A stretch of 47,052 nucleotides of DNA from Ignavibacteria bacterium (GTDB taxonomy: Bacteria > Bacteroidota > Ignavibacteria > Ch128b), in NCBI GenBank assembly GCA_016873845.1, contig VGVX01000012.1, positions 1-47,052 on the forward strand, in the 5' to 3' direction. This document shows, piece after piece, positions 6,030-15,232 of this stretch. Position numbers and translations under genes: made by a program. Position 1 is the first letter of the stretch; each line of letters begins with the position of its first letter. The notes under the pieces were generated by a model, which saw only the letters and a program-made list of their open reading frames with translations, was not told the DNA's origin and did not search any database.

Positions 6030-8318
6030 ATGAATACTATCAATAAATTTATTATACAACTTTTATTCATATCTCTTTTTTTTAATATCTCATATTCAAG
6101 TCAGATTGATAGTCTTAAAAACCTTTTAGAAAAATCAACTGGAAAAGAACGCATTGAGCTGCTTATCGAACTTGGTGAATTAATAGTCAAACCACAGCCA
6201 AATGAAGCATTAAAATTGGGTAATGAAGCTCTGGAATTATCATTAAAATTAGATTCTCGGTCGTCGATTGCTTCATCCAATCAATTGATTGGGAAGGCTT
6301 ATTACCGATTAAAGATATATGATAAAGCAGAACAGAACCAAAAAATTTCATTTCAAATTTTCAAATCTCTGAATGATTCTGCAAAGATGGCGGCTTTGTA
6401 TGACAATCTCGGAGATACATATGAAAAAAGTGGAAGGATCGACAGTGCAATATTAATTTTTGAAAAAGCTCTGATGCTGTTCAAAGCAGTCGATGATAGA
6501 AAAAATGAAGCCCTTTCTAATTCAAGTCTCGGTATGCTCTTTTGGAGAAAAGGTCAAAATTCTGAAGCTCTGAAGTATCATTACAGAGCTTATGAGATAC
6601 GAAAAGAACTCAATATTCAGTCAAGTATAGCAATGTCTGCTAATAATATTGGGGTAGTTCATTGGCGGTTGGGCAATTACCAAAAAGCATTGGAACATTA
6701 TACCGAATCGCTATCGATTCGTGAACGCATTGGAGACAGTACTGGAATAGTAGTGACAAGCAACAATATTGGTTATATATATCTCAAATTAAACCACTTC
6801 GATAAGGCACAATCTGGATTCGAGAAATCGCTGAAGGCCTCAAAAGAATTGGGATATACTTTCGGTGTTGCATATTCTAATCATCTACTAAGCATTTTAT
6901 ATCTTCAGCGGAAGGAATTTCAGAAGTCAATACAAGCGAGCCTGGAAGCAATTACACATTATCACGAAGCATATGAACTGAATTCAGTCGCCTATTCAAT
7001 GATCTATTTAGGTGAGGCATATGCAGGTTTGGGAAATTTCAGTAAAGCAAAAGAAATATTCTATGCCGCCTTAGATACTGCACGGAAAGCAAATGATAAA
7101 TTTTCGCTCGCAACTACTTACTATTCTTTTGCTAAGATAAATTATGAGCAGGAGGATTTGACTACTGCAAGAAAAAATTTAGATAATGCACTTGAAATCG
7201 CTTATCAAGAAAATTTTATTGACTTAATTATAGATGGCAGCTTTCTTTATTCAAGAATAATGAAAAAGGTTGGCGAGCATGCAAAAGCATTAGAATACTA
7301 TGAGAATTATATGCAGGCTTTGAATAACTTACGACTTGAACAGCTAAGCACTAATGTGAGCGAATGGGAATTAAAATATCAAGAAAATAAGAGAGAGTCA
7401 GAGCTTTATAAGTTACGAGAGGATAACAAACTTAAAGAAGCTGAAATAGAAAAAGAAAAGATATTTCGCAATTGGCTTGCAGTCACTTTGCTGATCATGG
7501 TATTGTTTGTACTTGGCCTATTGCGCTATTATTACTTCAAGAGAAAAGTATCTTCACAACTTTTGCAGCAGAAAGATGAATTGGAGCGGCTTAACCAGAA
7601 ACTTTCTCAAATAAATATTTCACTTGAAGAAGATGTTCGAATGAAGGACAGATTGTTTTCGGTTATAGCCCATGACCTCAAAGGACCTTTTAATTCATTG
7701 CTTAATTATTCGGAAATTCTGATCTCAGAAACTGATAGTCTAACAACTCAGCAGATCTCGGATTACAGCAGGATCGTTTATAAAGCATCCAAGGTGTTAT
7801 TGGAAGTTACTGAGAATCTTTTACATTGGTCAAGACTCCAGGTGAAAAAACTTGCGGTTCGAAAAGAGACTGTAGATTTATACGAACTTATCAGTTCGGT
7901 TATTGATTTCGAAAGTCAGTATGCGAAGAGTAAGAATATAGCTATACTGATTATTTCCGATCAAATTGTCCATTTCAAATCGGACAGGGAAATGCTTCAT
8001 ACTATATTGAGAAATTTGATTTCAAATTCAATTAAATTCAGTCATCCTAATAGTAAAGTTACGATCAAACTATCGAAATATGATCGTTTGGTTGAAATAT
8101 CAATTCAGGATAATGGTGTTGGGATCGCATCAGAACGGCTAAACCGAATTTTTTCTGTTGATGATATGGAGTCAACCCTAGGAACTAATAACGAAAAAGG
8201 AACCGGGATAGGACTTGTAATTTGCAAAGAATTTGTCGAAGCTCTCTCAGGAACTATCAAAGCTGCTAGTGAAGTCGGTGTCGGTTCGACATTCACCATT
8301 TCCTTCCCAATTGAATAA
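6030..8318 (+). CDS. TPR-containing sensor histidine kinase
   Basis: A signal peptide (MNTINKFIIQLLFISLFFN) leads into about 440 residues of tetratricopeptide repeats, recognisable as recurrent ALxxYxxxLxIRxxxxD and GNxxKAxxxY units. A coiled-coil-like stretch follows, then one membrane helix at about residues 481-503. The kinase core has the phospho-acceptor His548 in FSVIAHDLKGPFNS, the N-box LISNSIKFSHP, G1 DNGVGI and G2 GTGIGLVICKEF. The TPR part would therefore be periplasmic and the kinase cytoplasmic, the common Bacteroidota sensor layout. No response regulator is adjacent; the nearest is the single-domain one at 36622-36981. The ligand is unknown. Confidence 0.92.
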   Translation: MNTINKFIIQLLFISLFFNISYSSQIDSLKNLLEKSTGKERIELLIELGELIVKPQPNEALKLGNEALELSLKLDSRSSIASSNQLIGKAYYRLKIYDKAEQNQKISFQIFKSLNDSAKMAALYDNLGDTYEKSGRIDSAILIFEKALMLFKAVDDRKNEALSNSSLGMLFWRKGQNSEALKYHYRAYEIRKELNIQSSIAMSANNIGVVHWRLGNYQKALEHYTESLSIRERIGDSTGIVVTSNNIGYIYLKLNHFDKAQSGFEKSLKASKELGYTFGVAYSNHLLSILYLQRKEFQKSIQASLEAITHYHEAYELNSVAYSMIYLGEAYAGLGNFSKAKEIFYAALDTARKANDKFSLATTYYSFAKINYEQEDLTTARKNLDNALEIAYQENFIDLIIDGSFLYSRIMKKVGEHAKALEYYENYMQALNNLRLEQLSTNVSEWELKYQENKRESELYKLREDNKLKEAEIEKEKIFRNWLAVTLLIMVLFVLGLLRYYYFKRKVSSQLLQQKDELERLNQKLSQINISLEEDVRMKDRLFSVIAHDLKGPFNSLLNYSEILISETDSLTTQQISDYSRIVYKASKVLLEVTENLLHWSRLQVKKLAVRKETVDLYELISSVIDFESQYAKSKNIAILIISDQIVHFKSDREMLHTILRNLISNSIKFSHPNSKVTIKLSKYDRLVEISIQDNGVGIASERLNRIFSVDDMESTLGTNNEKGTGIGLVICKEFVEALSGTIKAASEVGVGSTFTISFPIE

Positions 8319-8417
8319 TCAATTTGTTATAATAACTTTTTTATTTGAAGTATTGTATGAGTACTTCCAATTGAATATTTTGAATTGAATTAACAAAAAT
8401 CGGATTTAGATCTAATA

Positions 8418-9065
8418 ATGAAACATGAAGAAAGATATTTTGACGGACGAAGAAATGCTGAAATTCTAAGGCGATTGAAAAAGAATTATCCTGACTCGGA
8501 AATCCAGCTGGAGTTTAACGATCCATTTGAACTGCTGATTGCAACGATTTTATCCGCTCAATGTACTGATGAACGGGTAAACATCGTAACTGAGAAATTA
8601 TTCAAAAAATTAAAGACTCCTCATGACTTTATCGAAATAAGTAAGGAAGATTTGGAAAAAGAAATTTTTTCAACTGGTTTTTATAAACAGAAAACTAAAA
8701 GCATTAAAGCCTGCTGTAAAGAATTGATAGATGAATACGGTGGCAAAGTTCCTTCAGATATGGAATCATTAACAAAACTTCCTGGAGTCGGAAGGAAAAC
8801 TGCTTCAGTGGTTCTTGGTAATGCATTTAACACCCCTGCTTTTGCCGTTGATACGCATGTCAAACGACTTTCAAAACTTTTCCACTTCGTCGATACTGAT
8901 GATCCAGAAATAATTGAGTATGAGCTGACGAAAATTATCCCAAAGAAAGATTGGGTGAAAACTTCGCATAGAATCGCAAATCATGGAAGACATGTTTGTA
9001 ATGCCAAAAAACCTAAGTGTGAGATTTGTTTTCTAAATGATATTTGCCCATCTGTGATTGTATAA
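8418..9065 (+). CDS. nth: Endonuclease III (base-excision DNA glycosylase/AP lyase)
   Basis: 215 residues, the normal length for Nth. It removes oxidised pyrimidines and nicks the abasic site. The helix-hairpin-helix LPGVGRKTAS carries the catalytic Lys127, and the Asp145 of AFAVDTHVKR is the second catalytic residue. The [4Fe-4S] loop is complete: C-x6-C-x2-C-x5-C in CNAKKPKCEICFLNDIC. The N-terminal region has FELLIATILSAQCTDERVN, typical of the family. It is followed after about 55 bases by an HD-domain gene in the same direction. Confidence 0.96.
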   Translation: MKHEERYFDGRRNAEILRRLKKNYPDSEIQLEFNDPFELLIATILSAQCTDERVNIVTEKLFKKLKTPHDFIEISKEDLEKEIFSTGFYKQKTKSIKACCKELIDEYGGKVPSDMESLTKLPGVGRKTASVVLGNAFNTPAFAVDTHVKRLSKLFHFVDTDDPEIIEYELTKIIPKKDWVKTSHRIANHGRHVCNAKKPKCEICFLNDICPSVIV

Positions 9066-9120
9066 TGTAAAATTTATAATTGAAAATAAAATAAAGATAA
9101 AAAAATTTTGGAATAGTGGA

Positions 9121-9672
9121 ATGAATCGAGAGCAAGCAATCGATATCCTATTTGAATACACTAAAAGTGATGCATTGAGAAAGCACGCATTTGCTGTTGA
9201 GGTATGTATGCTTGCTTATGCCGAAAAATTTAATGAGGAAAATGAAGAATGGAGTGTCACTGCAATCCTGCACGACTTTGATTATGAAATGTATCCAACA
9301 GCTCCAGAACATCCAAAGAAGGGGGCTGAGATTTTAGCCGAGAAGGGAGTAAGTGAAAAGATCCGGCGTGCAATACTTGGTCATGCATCATATACAGATG
9401 TTCCGCGGGATACTTTATTGGCAAAGTCGCTTTTTGCTTGTGATGAATTAGCGGGCTTCATTACCGCTGTCGCATTAGTAAGACCTAATAAAACTGTCGA
9501 GGAAGTAGAGGTAAAATCGGTTCTTAAAAAAATGAAGGATAAAGCATTTGCAAGAAACGTAAGCCGGGAAGATATAATTCTTGGAGCTGATGAAATAGGG
9601 ATTAAACTCGATGATCACATTCAATTTTGTATCGATGCAATGAGGAAAAATAAAGAGTTATTAAGATTATGA
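9121..9672 (+). CDS. HD-domain protein (predicted phosphohydrolase)
   Basis: ATG 9121 gives a 183-residue product, and the family normally begins right here (MNREQAIDILFEYTKSDALRKHAFAVE). The in-frame extension to TTG 9058 would add a Lys-rich leader and overlap nth. HD-type metal ligands are His in RKHAFAVE, the HD pair in AILHDFDYEM, and further His/Asp in HPKKGAE, ILGHASYTD and CDELAGFI. Such proteins are uncharacterised hydrolases, often annotated as HDIG domain proteins. The 55-base gap after nth suggests co-transcription. The substrate is unknown. Confidence 0.85.
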   Translation: MNREQAIDILFEYTKSDALRKHAFAVEVCMLAYAEKFNEENEEWSVTAILHDFDYEMYPTAPEHPKKGAEILAEKGVSEKIRRAILGHASYTDVPRDTLLAKSLFACDELAGFITAVALVRPNKTVEEVEVKSVLKKMKDKAFARNVSREDIILGADEIGIKLDDHIQFCIDAMRKNKELLRL

Positions 9673-9705
9673 AGAAACAATTTTTTGCATCCAATGTTAA
9701 ATAAC

Positions 9706-9737
9706 TTGACAAAACTTCAAAAAAGTATTTATATTTG
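9706..9737 (+). promoter_or_regulatory. Bacteroidota-type promoter ahead of porU
   Basis: TTG at 9706-9708, 21 bases, then TATATTTG at 9730-9737. This matches the -33 TTG / -7 TAnnTTTG consensus used by the Bacteroidota primary sigma factor. It lies about 145 bases before the porU start, leaving a leader that contains the hairpin at 9841-9878. Confidence 0.6.
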
Positions 9738-9840
9738 TGCCGAACAAAAAAGGAAAATGACTATTTAATCTCTTTACGATATAATTCAAACAAATATATC
9801 AATTGACATAAGAATGTATTGTAAAGAAATTAAAAAGGGG

Positions 9841-9878
9841 AACCGGGTGTTCATGAATTTATGAACAGTCGGTTTTTT
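9841..9878 (+). terminator. Terminator-like hairpin between the promoter and porU
   Basis: AACCGGGTGTTCAT pairs with ATGAACAGTCGGTT over 14 positions with one mismatch and one G-U, around a GAATTT loop. A run of six T ends at 9878, three bases before the ATG at 9882. Because a promoter lies upstream at 9706, the hairpin sits in the porU leader and could act as an attenuator. Alternatively it ends transcripts coming from the HD gene. Confidence 0.6.
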
Positions 9879-9881
9879 ATT

Positions 9882-12800
9882 ATGAAAAAAGTAATCTTTC
9901 TCCCAGTCTTATACGTTATCCTCATCTTTGCCGGCACTATCAATGCAGCTGATGATATTAAGGTTCTGCTATCATCCGCAAGAGGGATAACTTTTGAGTT
10001 TACTCCTCAGTATATAGAAGACATCACTAAATTAGAGAGTAAACGAAATGAGATTCTTCCTTTATTTAGGAAAGCATCCAGCGCTGATTTTAGAAATGCC
10101 GGTTCGTTGGATTATCGTTACCGTTCACAAAATATAGGTTTGCAGTCGCTTTACGGTAATGTTGTTTCCATTATTTCAACTGAGTTTGTAGATATTCAAG
10201 GTACTAAACTTAAAACTGTACCTTATTTAGTTTATGAAAATGGTTTCTTAACCGAGAGTGAAGTTGCATCAGCGTCGTTTCAACCGAATTTGACCGATGC
10301 ACCGGCGATTGCTCAATTAGAAGAAGTTGGATTTCTTAGAGATCAAATCATTGGAACTATTAAAATTTTTCCTTACCAGCAAATTACATCACAAAATCTT
10401 GTTCGCATTTTCAAAAAGATTGTTGTACAAGTAACCTATGGACCTATGAGCTCAGATCTGTCTTTGACTGGAAAATCTACATTCGTGGTGGATGACCTAT
10501 TGAACTCAAATGTTGCATGGAATTGGACTTTTGAAAAAAGAACTAAGAACTTTAAGAAAGTAACAAATAGTGTTCTTAGCAGTGGGAACTGGTATAGAAT
10601 AAAGATCACTGATGAAGGCATTTACAAAATGGATAATGCCTTTTTGAAAGCAAAGGGTATTGAACTGGGTGGAGTAGATCCACGTACTATAAAAATTTTC
10701 AATAATGGCGGAAGAATGCTTGATGAGCGTCCGGAACAGCCCCGTACAACTGATCTAATTGAAAATGCGATACAAGTTATCGGTGAGGATGATGGTAAGT
10801 TTGATAACTCAGATGCAATTGTGTTTTATGGAAGAGGAACAAAAAGTTGGGAGTATAATAGTTCGTTAAAAACTTTCTCTCATTACTTTCACAGTTATTC
10901 TGATAACAATTATTATTGGCTTAGCTGGGGTGGTTCAAATGGTAAAAGAATTTCTCTAAAAGCGTCGTCCACCGAACCGGCAACTGAAGTAGTAAATTCA
11001 GTTACTGGATTCATACTAAATCATGAATTCAAAAAGAAAGTTTCAAAAACCGGAAGAGAATGGTTCGGTGATGAATTTAATGATAGGACTAATTATAGAG
11101 TCTACACAAATAAATTACCTGGCTTGATTCCTGAACAAACAATATCGTATAAGATAAATGTTCTATCACGTGCTCCCTCCATTGTAACTTTTTCAGTTGA
11201 CGAAAATTCTTCTCTGCTTGGATCGATTCCGGTAAATCCAATTTCCATCGATGATGGAATTGGATATTATGCTCAAAAAGCATCTCGGACTTTTACACGT
11301 AGTTCAACACTTCCTGATAGTCGAAGTGTTTTGCGATTAACTTACAATGTTACTGATCCAGTCGCCAATGGGTATCTTGATTATTTTGAAATTCACTACC
11401 CCAGATCTCTGAGTGCAGAATCAGACAAAATCATGTTTTTTTCTCCTCTTAAAACTGCTGTTAATGAATACCGCGTCGGGAATTTCAGCAGCAGTGAGAT
11501 AAACATATTTGATGTGACTGATTTCAGCGATGTTAAATTCATCGGCGGCGGGTCTGTCAGTGGAATGCAATTTAATTTCAAAGCTAATGAGTCTGAAACT
11601 AATCCATCTCGATATTATGCCGTTGGAAAAAATGGTTTCACAAATCCGGTAGAAGTTGTGAAAATCAGCAATCAAAATTTACACGGCTCAACCGAGGGAG
11701 CTGAATTTATAATAATTACTCCATTAGAATTTAAATCTCAAGCGGATAGGTTGAAGTCTTACAAAGAAACTCGAAAGAGACATCCTATTAAAACGACAAT
11801 CGTAAGATTAGAAGAAATTTATAATGAGTTTAGCTCAGGAATTTTAGATGTCTCTGCCATTCGAGATTTCTTAAGATTCGCTTATCAGAATTGGACAGTC
11901 AAACCTGTTTATGTTTTGCTGTTTGGCGATGGTGACTATGACTATCGAAACATCGAAGCATATGGAAAAAATTTCATTCCGCCGTATGAGACACAAGAAA
12001 GTCTGTTTCTAATTTATAGTTACCCGACAGATGATTTTTATGCAAGGATAATTGGAAATGATTTGAATGTCGATCTTGTGATGGGGAGAATAACATGCCG
12101 TTCCACTGAAGAAGCAAAAACCGCGGTCGATAAAATTATCAGCTATGAGAATACACAAGATTTCGGTCAATGGAGAAATTTAATTACCTACGTTGCAGAT
12201 GATGGAAAAACCACAAAAGGAGATGATGGCGATCTGCACACTTCTCAAACTGAAAGGTTATCACGTGGTACGGTAACTGCTCCAAAGCATTTTGATAAGA
12301 AGAAGATTTATTTAATTCAATATCCGACTGTTGAGACCGCAAGCGGCAGAAGAAAACCGGATGTGAATAAAGCGATAGCTAATGCCGTGAATGAGGGGAC
12401 TTTAGTTTTGAATTTTATCGGGCATGGCAATCCTGAAGTTTGGACACACGAATTCGTATTTGAAAAAGCGATTTCGATCCCGCAGTTCAAGAACAAAAAT
12501 CGATTGTTCTTTCTCTCTGCGGCAACTTGTGATTTCGGTGAGTACGATAATCCTGCAAGTCAAAGTTCTGCTGAGCTGTTGCTTATAAAAGATGATGGCG
12601 GAGCGATTTGTGTTTTCACCTCTGCACGGGCAGTGTGGTCTCACTTAAATGCCGAACTCAATGAAGAACTTTTTACGAAAATGTTCAATTGGCGTAACTC
12701 AAATTCAACTCAGCCAACGATTGGGATGGCATATTTTCTCACAAAGAAAAATCGAATAGACGATAATGATCAGAAGTATCATCTTTTTGGTGACCCGACA

Positions 12801-13898
12801 ATATTCTTGAATGTTCCAATTCACATTGCAGGTGTGGATTCAATTAATTCAAGATCGACTAATGCAATTGTTGAGATCAAGTCTCTTTCAAATACCTCTC
12901 TTGCAGGAGTAATTAAGGATTCGACTGGAAATGTATTGACGAGTTTGAGTGGTGAAGCATTGATCACCGTATACGATTCAAAAAGATTTCAGGAAATACC
13001 AGAATGGCCTTATTTTAATGCTTTCTTTGGGGGTATTGAACTCTCAGGCGGAATAATATTTCGCGGCAGAAGCATGATTAGGAATGGAGAATTTAAATCT
13101 GAATTCGTTGTGCCGAAAGATGTTTCATATGAAAGCAATCGAGGCAAAGTTACGGTTTACTTCAGTAGTACAGATGTGGATGGTTTTGGAATGACTGAAA
13201 ACATCAAAGTCGTTGCTGCCGATACAATTAATATTACTGATAAGCTCGGTCCCAAAATTGACATCTTCTTTGATAATGATGCTTCTTCAGGAGCTTATCT
13301 CGTTGGAACTTCGCCAATGCTTATTATCAAATTAGAAGACGAGACTGGTATAAACACAACTGGTACCGGAATTGGGCACAAGATGGAAGCTGTTTTGGAC
13401 GAAGATATCACCAACCCAATTGATCTAACAAATTATTTTCAAGGTGCATTAGATCAAGGAAATAAAAAAGGGGAAGTGAAATATCAATTGAGTCAGCTTT
13501 CCCAAGGCTCGCATCGGTTAAATGTTACAGCATGGGATGTTTTCAACAATCCATCAGCATTATCGACTGATTTCGAAGTGGTCGGGGATAATATTGTAAC
13601 CATAAGAGACGTATTTAATTATCCAAATCCTACGGCTGGAAATACAGTCTTCACATTCCAACACAATTTTGATAAGCCTGTGAATTTTAAGATTAAAATT
13701 TATACAATAGCGGGCAGACTGATTCAGACCATTGAGCGAAACAACGCAGTTGAAAAATTTATAAAAGTCTCTTGGGATGGAAGAGATGCTGAAGGAGATC
13801 AGCTTGGTAATGGTGTTTATTTGTATAAAATAATAGTAAATTCGCTCGATAATAATTACAAAAACGAAGCGATTGGTAAATTAGCAATAGTAAGATAA
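9882..13898 (+). CDS. porU: Type IX secretion sortase PorU (C25 peptidase family)
   Basis: The ATG at 9882 gives a clean signal peptide (MKKVIFLPVLYVILIFAGTINA); the in-frame ATG at 9861 lies inside the hairpin. The central part is a gingipain-type C25 peptidase. His848 lies in LNFIGHGNPEVW and Cys883 in FLSAATCDFGEYDNPA, the catalytic His/Cys pair. Upstream VYVLLFGDGDYDYRN and FYARIIGN..VDLVMGRI are family strands. The end (FNYPNPTAGNTVFTF ... WDGRDAEGDQLGNGVYLYKI) is an FlgD-like C-terminal sorting domain. PorU cleaves such domains from cargo at the outer membrane and attaches the cargo to the surface. It is directly followed by porV, as in Porphyromonas. Confidence 0.93.
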   Translation: MKKVIFLPVLYVILIFAGTINAADDIKVLLSSARGITFEFTPQYIEDITKLESKRNEILPLFRKASSADFRNAGSLDYRYRSQNIGLQSLYGNVVSIISTEFVDIQGTKLKTVPYLVYENGFLTESEVASASFQPNLTDAPAIAQLEEVGFLRDQIIGTIKIFPYQQITSQNLVRIFKKIVVQVTYGPMSSDLSLTGKSTFVVDDLLNSNVAWNWTFEKRTKNFKKVTNSVLSSGNWYRIKITDEGIYKMDNAFLKAKGIELGGVDPRTIKIFNNGGRMLDERPEQPRTTDLIENAIQVIGEDDGKFDNSDAIVFYGRGTKSWEYNSSLKTFSHYFHSYSDNNYYWLSWGGSNGKRISLKASSTEPATEVVNSVTGFILNHEFKKKVSKTGREWFGDEFNDRTNYRVYTNKLPGLIPEQTISYKINVLSRAPSIVTFSVDENSSLLGSIPVNPISIDDGIGYYAQKASRTFTRSSTLPDSRSVLRLTYNVTDPVANGYLDYFEIHYPRSLSAESDKIMFFSPLKTAVNEYRVGNFSSSEINIFDVTDFSDVKFIGGGSVSGMQFNFKANESETNPSRYYAVGKNGFTNPVEVVKISNQNLHGSTEGAEFIIITPLEFKSQADRLKSYKETRKRHPIKTTIVRLEEIYNEFSSGILDVSAIRDFLRFAYQNWTVKPVYVLLFGDGDYDYRNIEAYGKNFIPPYETQESLFLIYSYPTDDFYARIIGNDLNVDLVMGRITCRSTEEAKTAVDKIISYENTQDFGQWRNLITYVADDGKTTKGDDGDLHTSQTERLSRGTVTAPKHFDKKKIYLIQYPTVETASGRRKPDVNKAIANAVNEGTLVLNFIGHGNPEVWTHEFVFEKAISIPQFKNKNRLFFLSAATCDFGEYDNPASQSSAELLLIKDDGGAICVFTSARAVWSHLNAELNEELFTKMFNWRNSNSTQPTIGMAYFLTKKNRIDDNDQKYHLFGDPTIFLNVPIHIAGVDSINSRSTNAIVEIKSLSNTSLAGVIKDSTGNVLTSLSGEALITVYDSKRFQEIPEWPYFNAFFGGIELSGGIIFRGRSMIRNGEFKSEFVVPKDVSYESNRGKVTVYFSSTDVDGFGMTENIKVVAADTINITDKLGPKIDIFFDNDASSGAYLVGTSPMLIIKLEDETGINTTGTGIGHKMEAVLDEDITNPIDLTNYFQGALDQGNKKGEVKYQLSQLSQGSHRLNVTAWDVFNNPSALSTDFEVVGDNIVTIRDVFNYPNPTAGNTVFTFQHNFDKPVNFKIKIYTIAGRLIQTIERNNAVEKFIKVSWDGRDAEGDQLGNGVYLYKIIVNSLDNNYKNEAIGKLAIVR

Positions 13899-13929
13899 TA
13901 GTTTTAATCATCGGAGGATATAAATTAAG

Positions 13930-15126
13930 ATGAAGATATCATCAAAAATATTAATAATCGTTGCGCTCGCAGGATTATTTTTTCAAACAAATTCAGTTTA
14001 TGCACAAGGCGAAGCTGCAGTACCATTTTTATTATTAGCCCCAGATTCGCGGGCTGGCGGCATCGGTGAGTCAGGCTCAGGATTGGCGGATAACTCGGCG
14101 GCAATTTTCTGGAATCCAGCAGGCATTGCATTCTTAGATGGAACAGAATTAAGCATCACGCATTCAAATTGGCTGCCTCAATTCAAGCTCGATTTGTTTT
14201 ACGACTACTTGACGTTTCGACATTACTTGCCAAGCATTAGCGGAAGCATTACATCAAGTGTGACTTACATGAACTACGGTGAGTTTGTTCGAACTGCATC
14301 TAATAGTCCCGATCCGATTGGCACATTCAGATCATTTGATGCTGCATTAACTTTTGGTTATGCGACAAAGCTTTCTCCCTCGTGGGGAATTGGTGGAAAT
14401 CTTAGATTAATCCACAGCCGTCTTTCAGACAAAGGTACAGAATTAGAAGAAGGTAAAGGTGTTGCAACTACTGTAAGTTTTGACGTTGCTGGAATGTGGA
14501 GACCTCAAAATCTTCCAATTCCTTTAATTGGAAATCTTGGTAAGAAACTGAGCATAGGAATGAACTTAAGTAATATCGGACCAAAAATATATTACATTGA
14601 TCAAGAACAGGCAGATCCGATCCCGACAAATTTCAGACTTGGCATGGCGGTGCGTTTGCTCGATTTAGATTACAACTCTCTCACTTACACAGTTGATTTC
14701 AGCAAACTCTTGGTTGATAAGGGAAAAGCATTTCGCGGTACTGTCGATACAACAGCCGCACCAGTAAAGCGTAAGGAATTTTACGAAACAATTTTCACTG
14801 CTTGGGCAGATCAACCATTTAGAGAAGAGTTAAGGGATATAGTCACTTCGATGGGACTGGAATATTGGTACGGTATCCCTGGCGAATTTATGTTTGCAGT
14901 CCGTGCCGGATTCTTTTATGAAGACCCGGACTATGGAAATAGGAAATTCATCACACTCGGAGCTGGAATTCGTTATGAAATGTACGGGTTCGATTTCAGT
15001 TATATTACTACTTCAGTATTCAAAGGAATGGAAAATCATCCACTTGCTGAAACACTCCGATTCACATTGCAGATCGGCTGGGGTTCGATTCTAAAACCAT
15101 CTAAAGGATTTCCTTCAGGGATTTGA
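13930..15126 (+). CDS. porV: Type IX secretion outer-membrane protein PorV
   Basis: The signal peptide (MKISSKILIIVALAGLFF..SVYAQ) is followed by the family hallmark FLLLAPDSRAGGIGESG and ADNSAAIFWNPAGIAFLDG. The rest is alternating beta strands (ITSSVTYMNYGEFVRT, GYATKLSPSWGIGGNLRLI, FRLGMAVRLLDLDYNSLTY), as expected for a FadL-like 14-strand barrel. The terminal part ends LRFTLQIGWGSILKPSKG. PorV shuttles cargo from the translocon to PorU. A GGAGG box lies 12 bases ahead of the ATG. The 31-base gap after porU indicates one operon. The terminator at 15152-15192 closes it. Confidence 0.92.
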   Translation: MKISSKILIIVALAGLFFQTNSVYAQGEAAVPFLLLAPDSRAGGIGESGSGLADNSAAIFWNPAGIAFLDGTELSITHSNWLPQFKLDLFYDYLTFRHYLPSISGSITSSVTYMNYGEFVRTASNSPDPIGTFRSFDAALTFGYATKLSPSWGIGGNLRLIHSRLSDKGTELEEGKGVATTVSFDVAGMWRPQNLPIPLIGNLGKKLSIGMNLSNIGPKIYYIDQEQADPIPTNFRLGMAVRLLDLDYNSLTYTVDFSKLLVDKGKAFRGTVDTTAAPVKRKEFYETIFTAWADQPFREELRDIVTSMGLEYWYGIPGEFMFAVRAGFFYEDPDYGNRKFITLGAGIRYEMYGFDFSYITTSVFKGMENHPLAETLRFTLQIGWGSILKPSKGFPSGI

Positions 15127-15151
15127 TCGTTGGAATTAAGTTGTTAGTATG

Positions 15152-15192
15152 AAAGTCATGTTCAATTGTCCGAGCATGACTTTTATTTTTTT
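15152..15192 (+). terminator. Rho-independent terminator after porV
   Basis: AAAGTCATG (15152-15160) pairs perfectly with CATGACTTT (15175-15183) around a 14-base loop, followed by TATTTTTTT. It ends the porU-porV unit and stands about 40 bases before the start of the next gene at 15233. Confidence 0.75.
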
Positions 15193-15232
15193 AAGAAAGC
15201 TTTCATTGATAGGATTCACAAAGTTTCAAAGT

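Noticed and set aside
8330-8380. GAAGTA/TACTTC hairpin between the histidine kinase and nth
   Set aside because: The stem is short (6 pairs) and has no T-run on the plus strand, so I do not call a terminator.
9861-9881. Earlier ATG for porU
   Set aside because: It lies inside the 3' arm of the terminator-like hairpin. The ATG at 9882 starts a standard signal peptide directly.
15149-15232. Earlier ATG for the M6-like protein
   Set aside because: The extension is encoded by the porV terminator and its loop. ATG 15233 begins a clean signal peptide.
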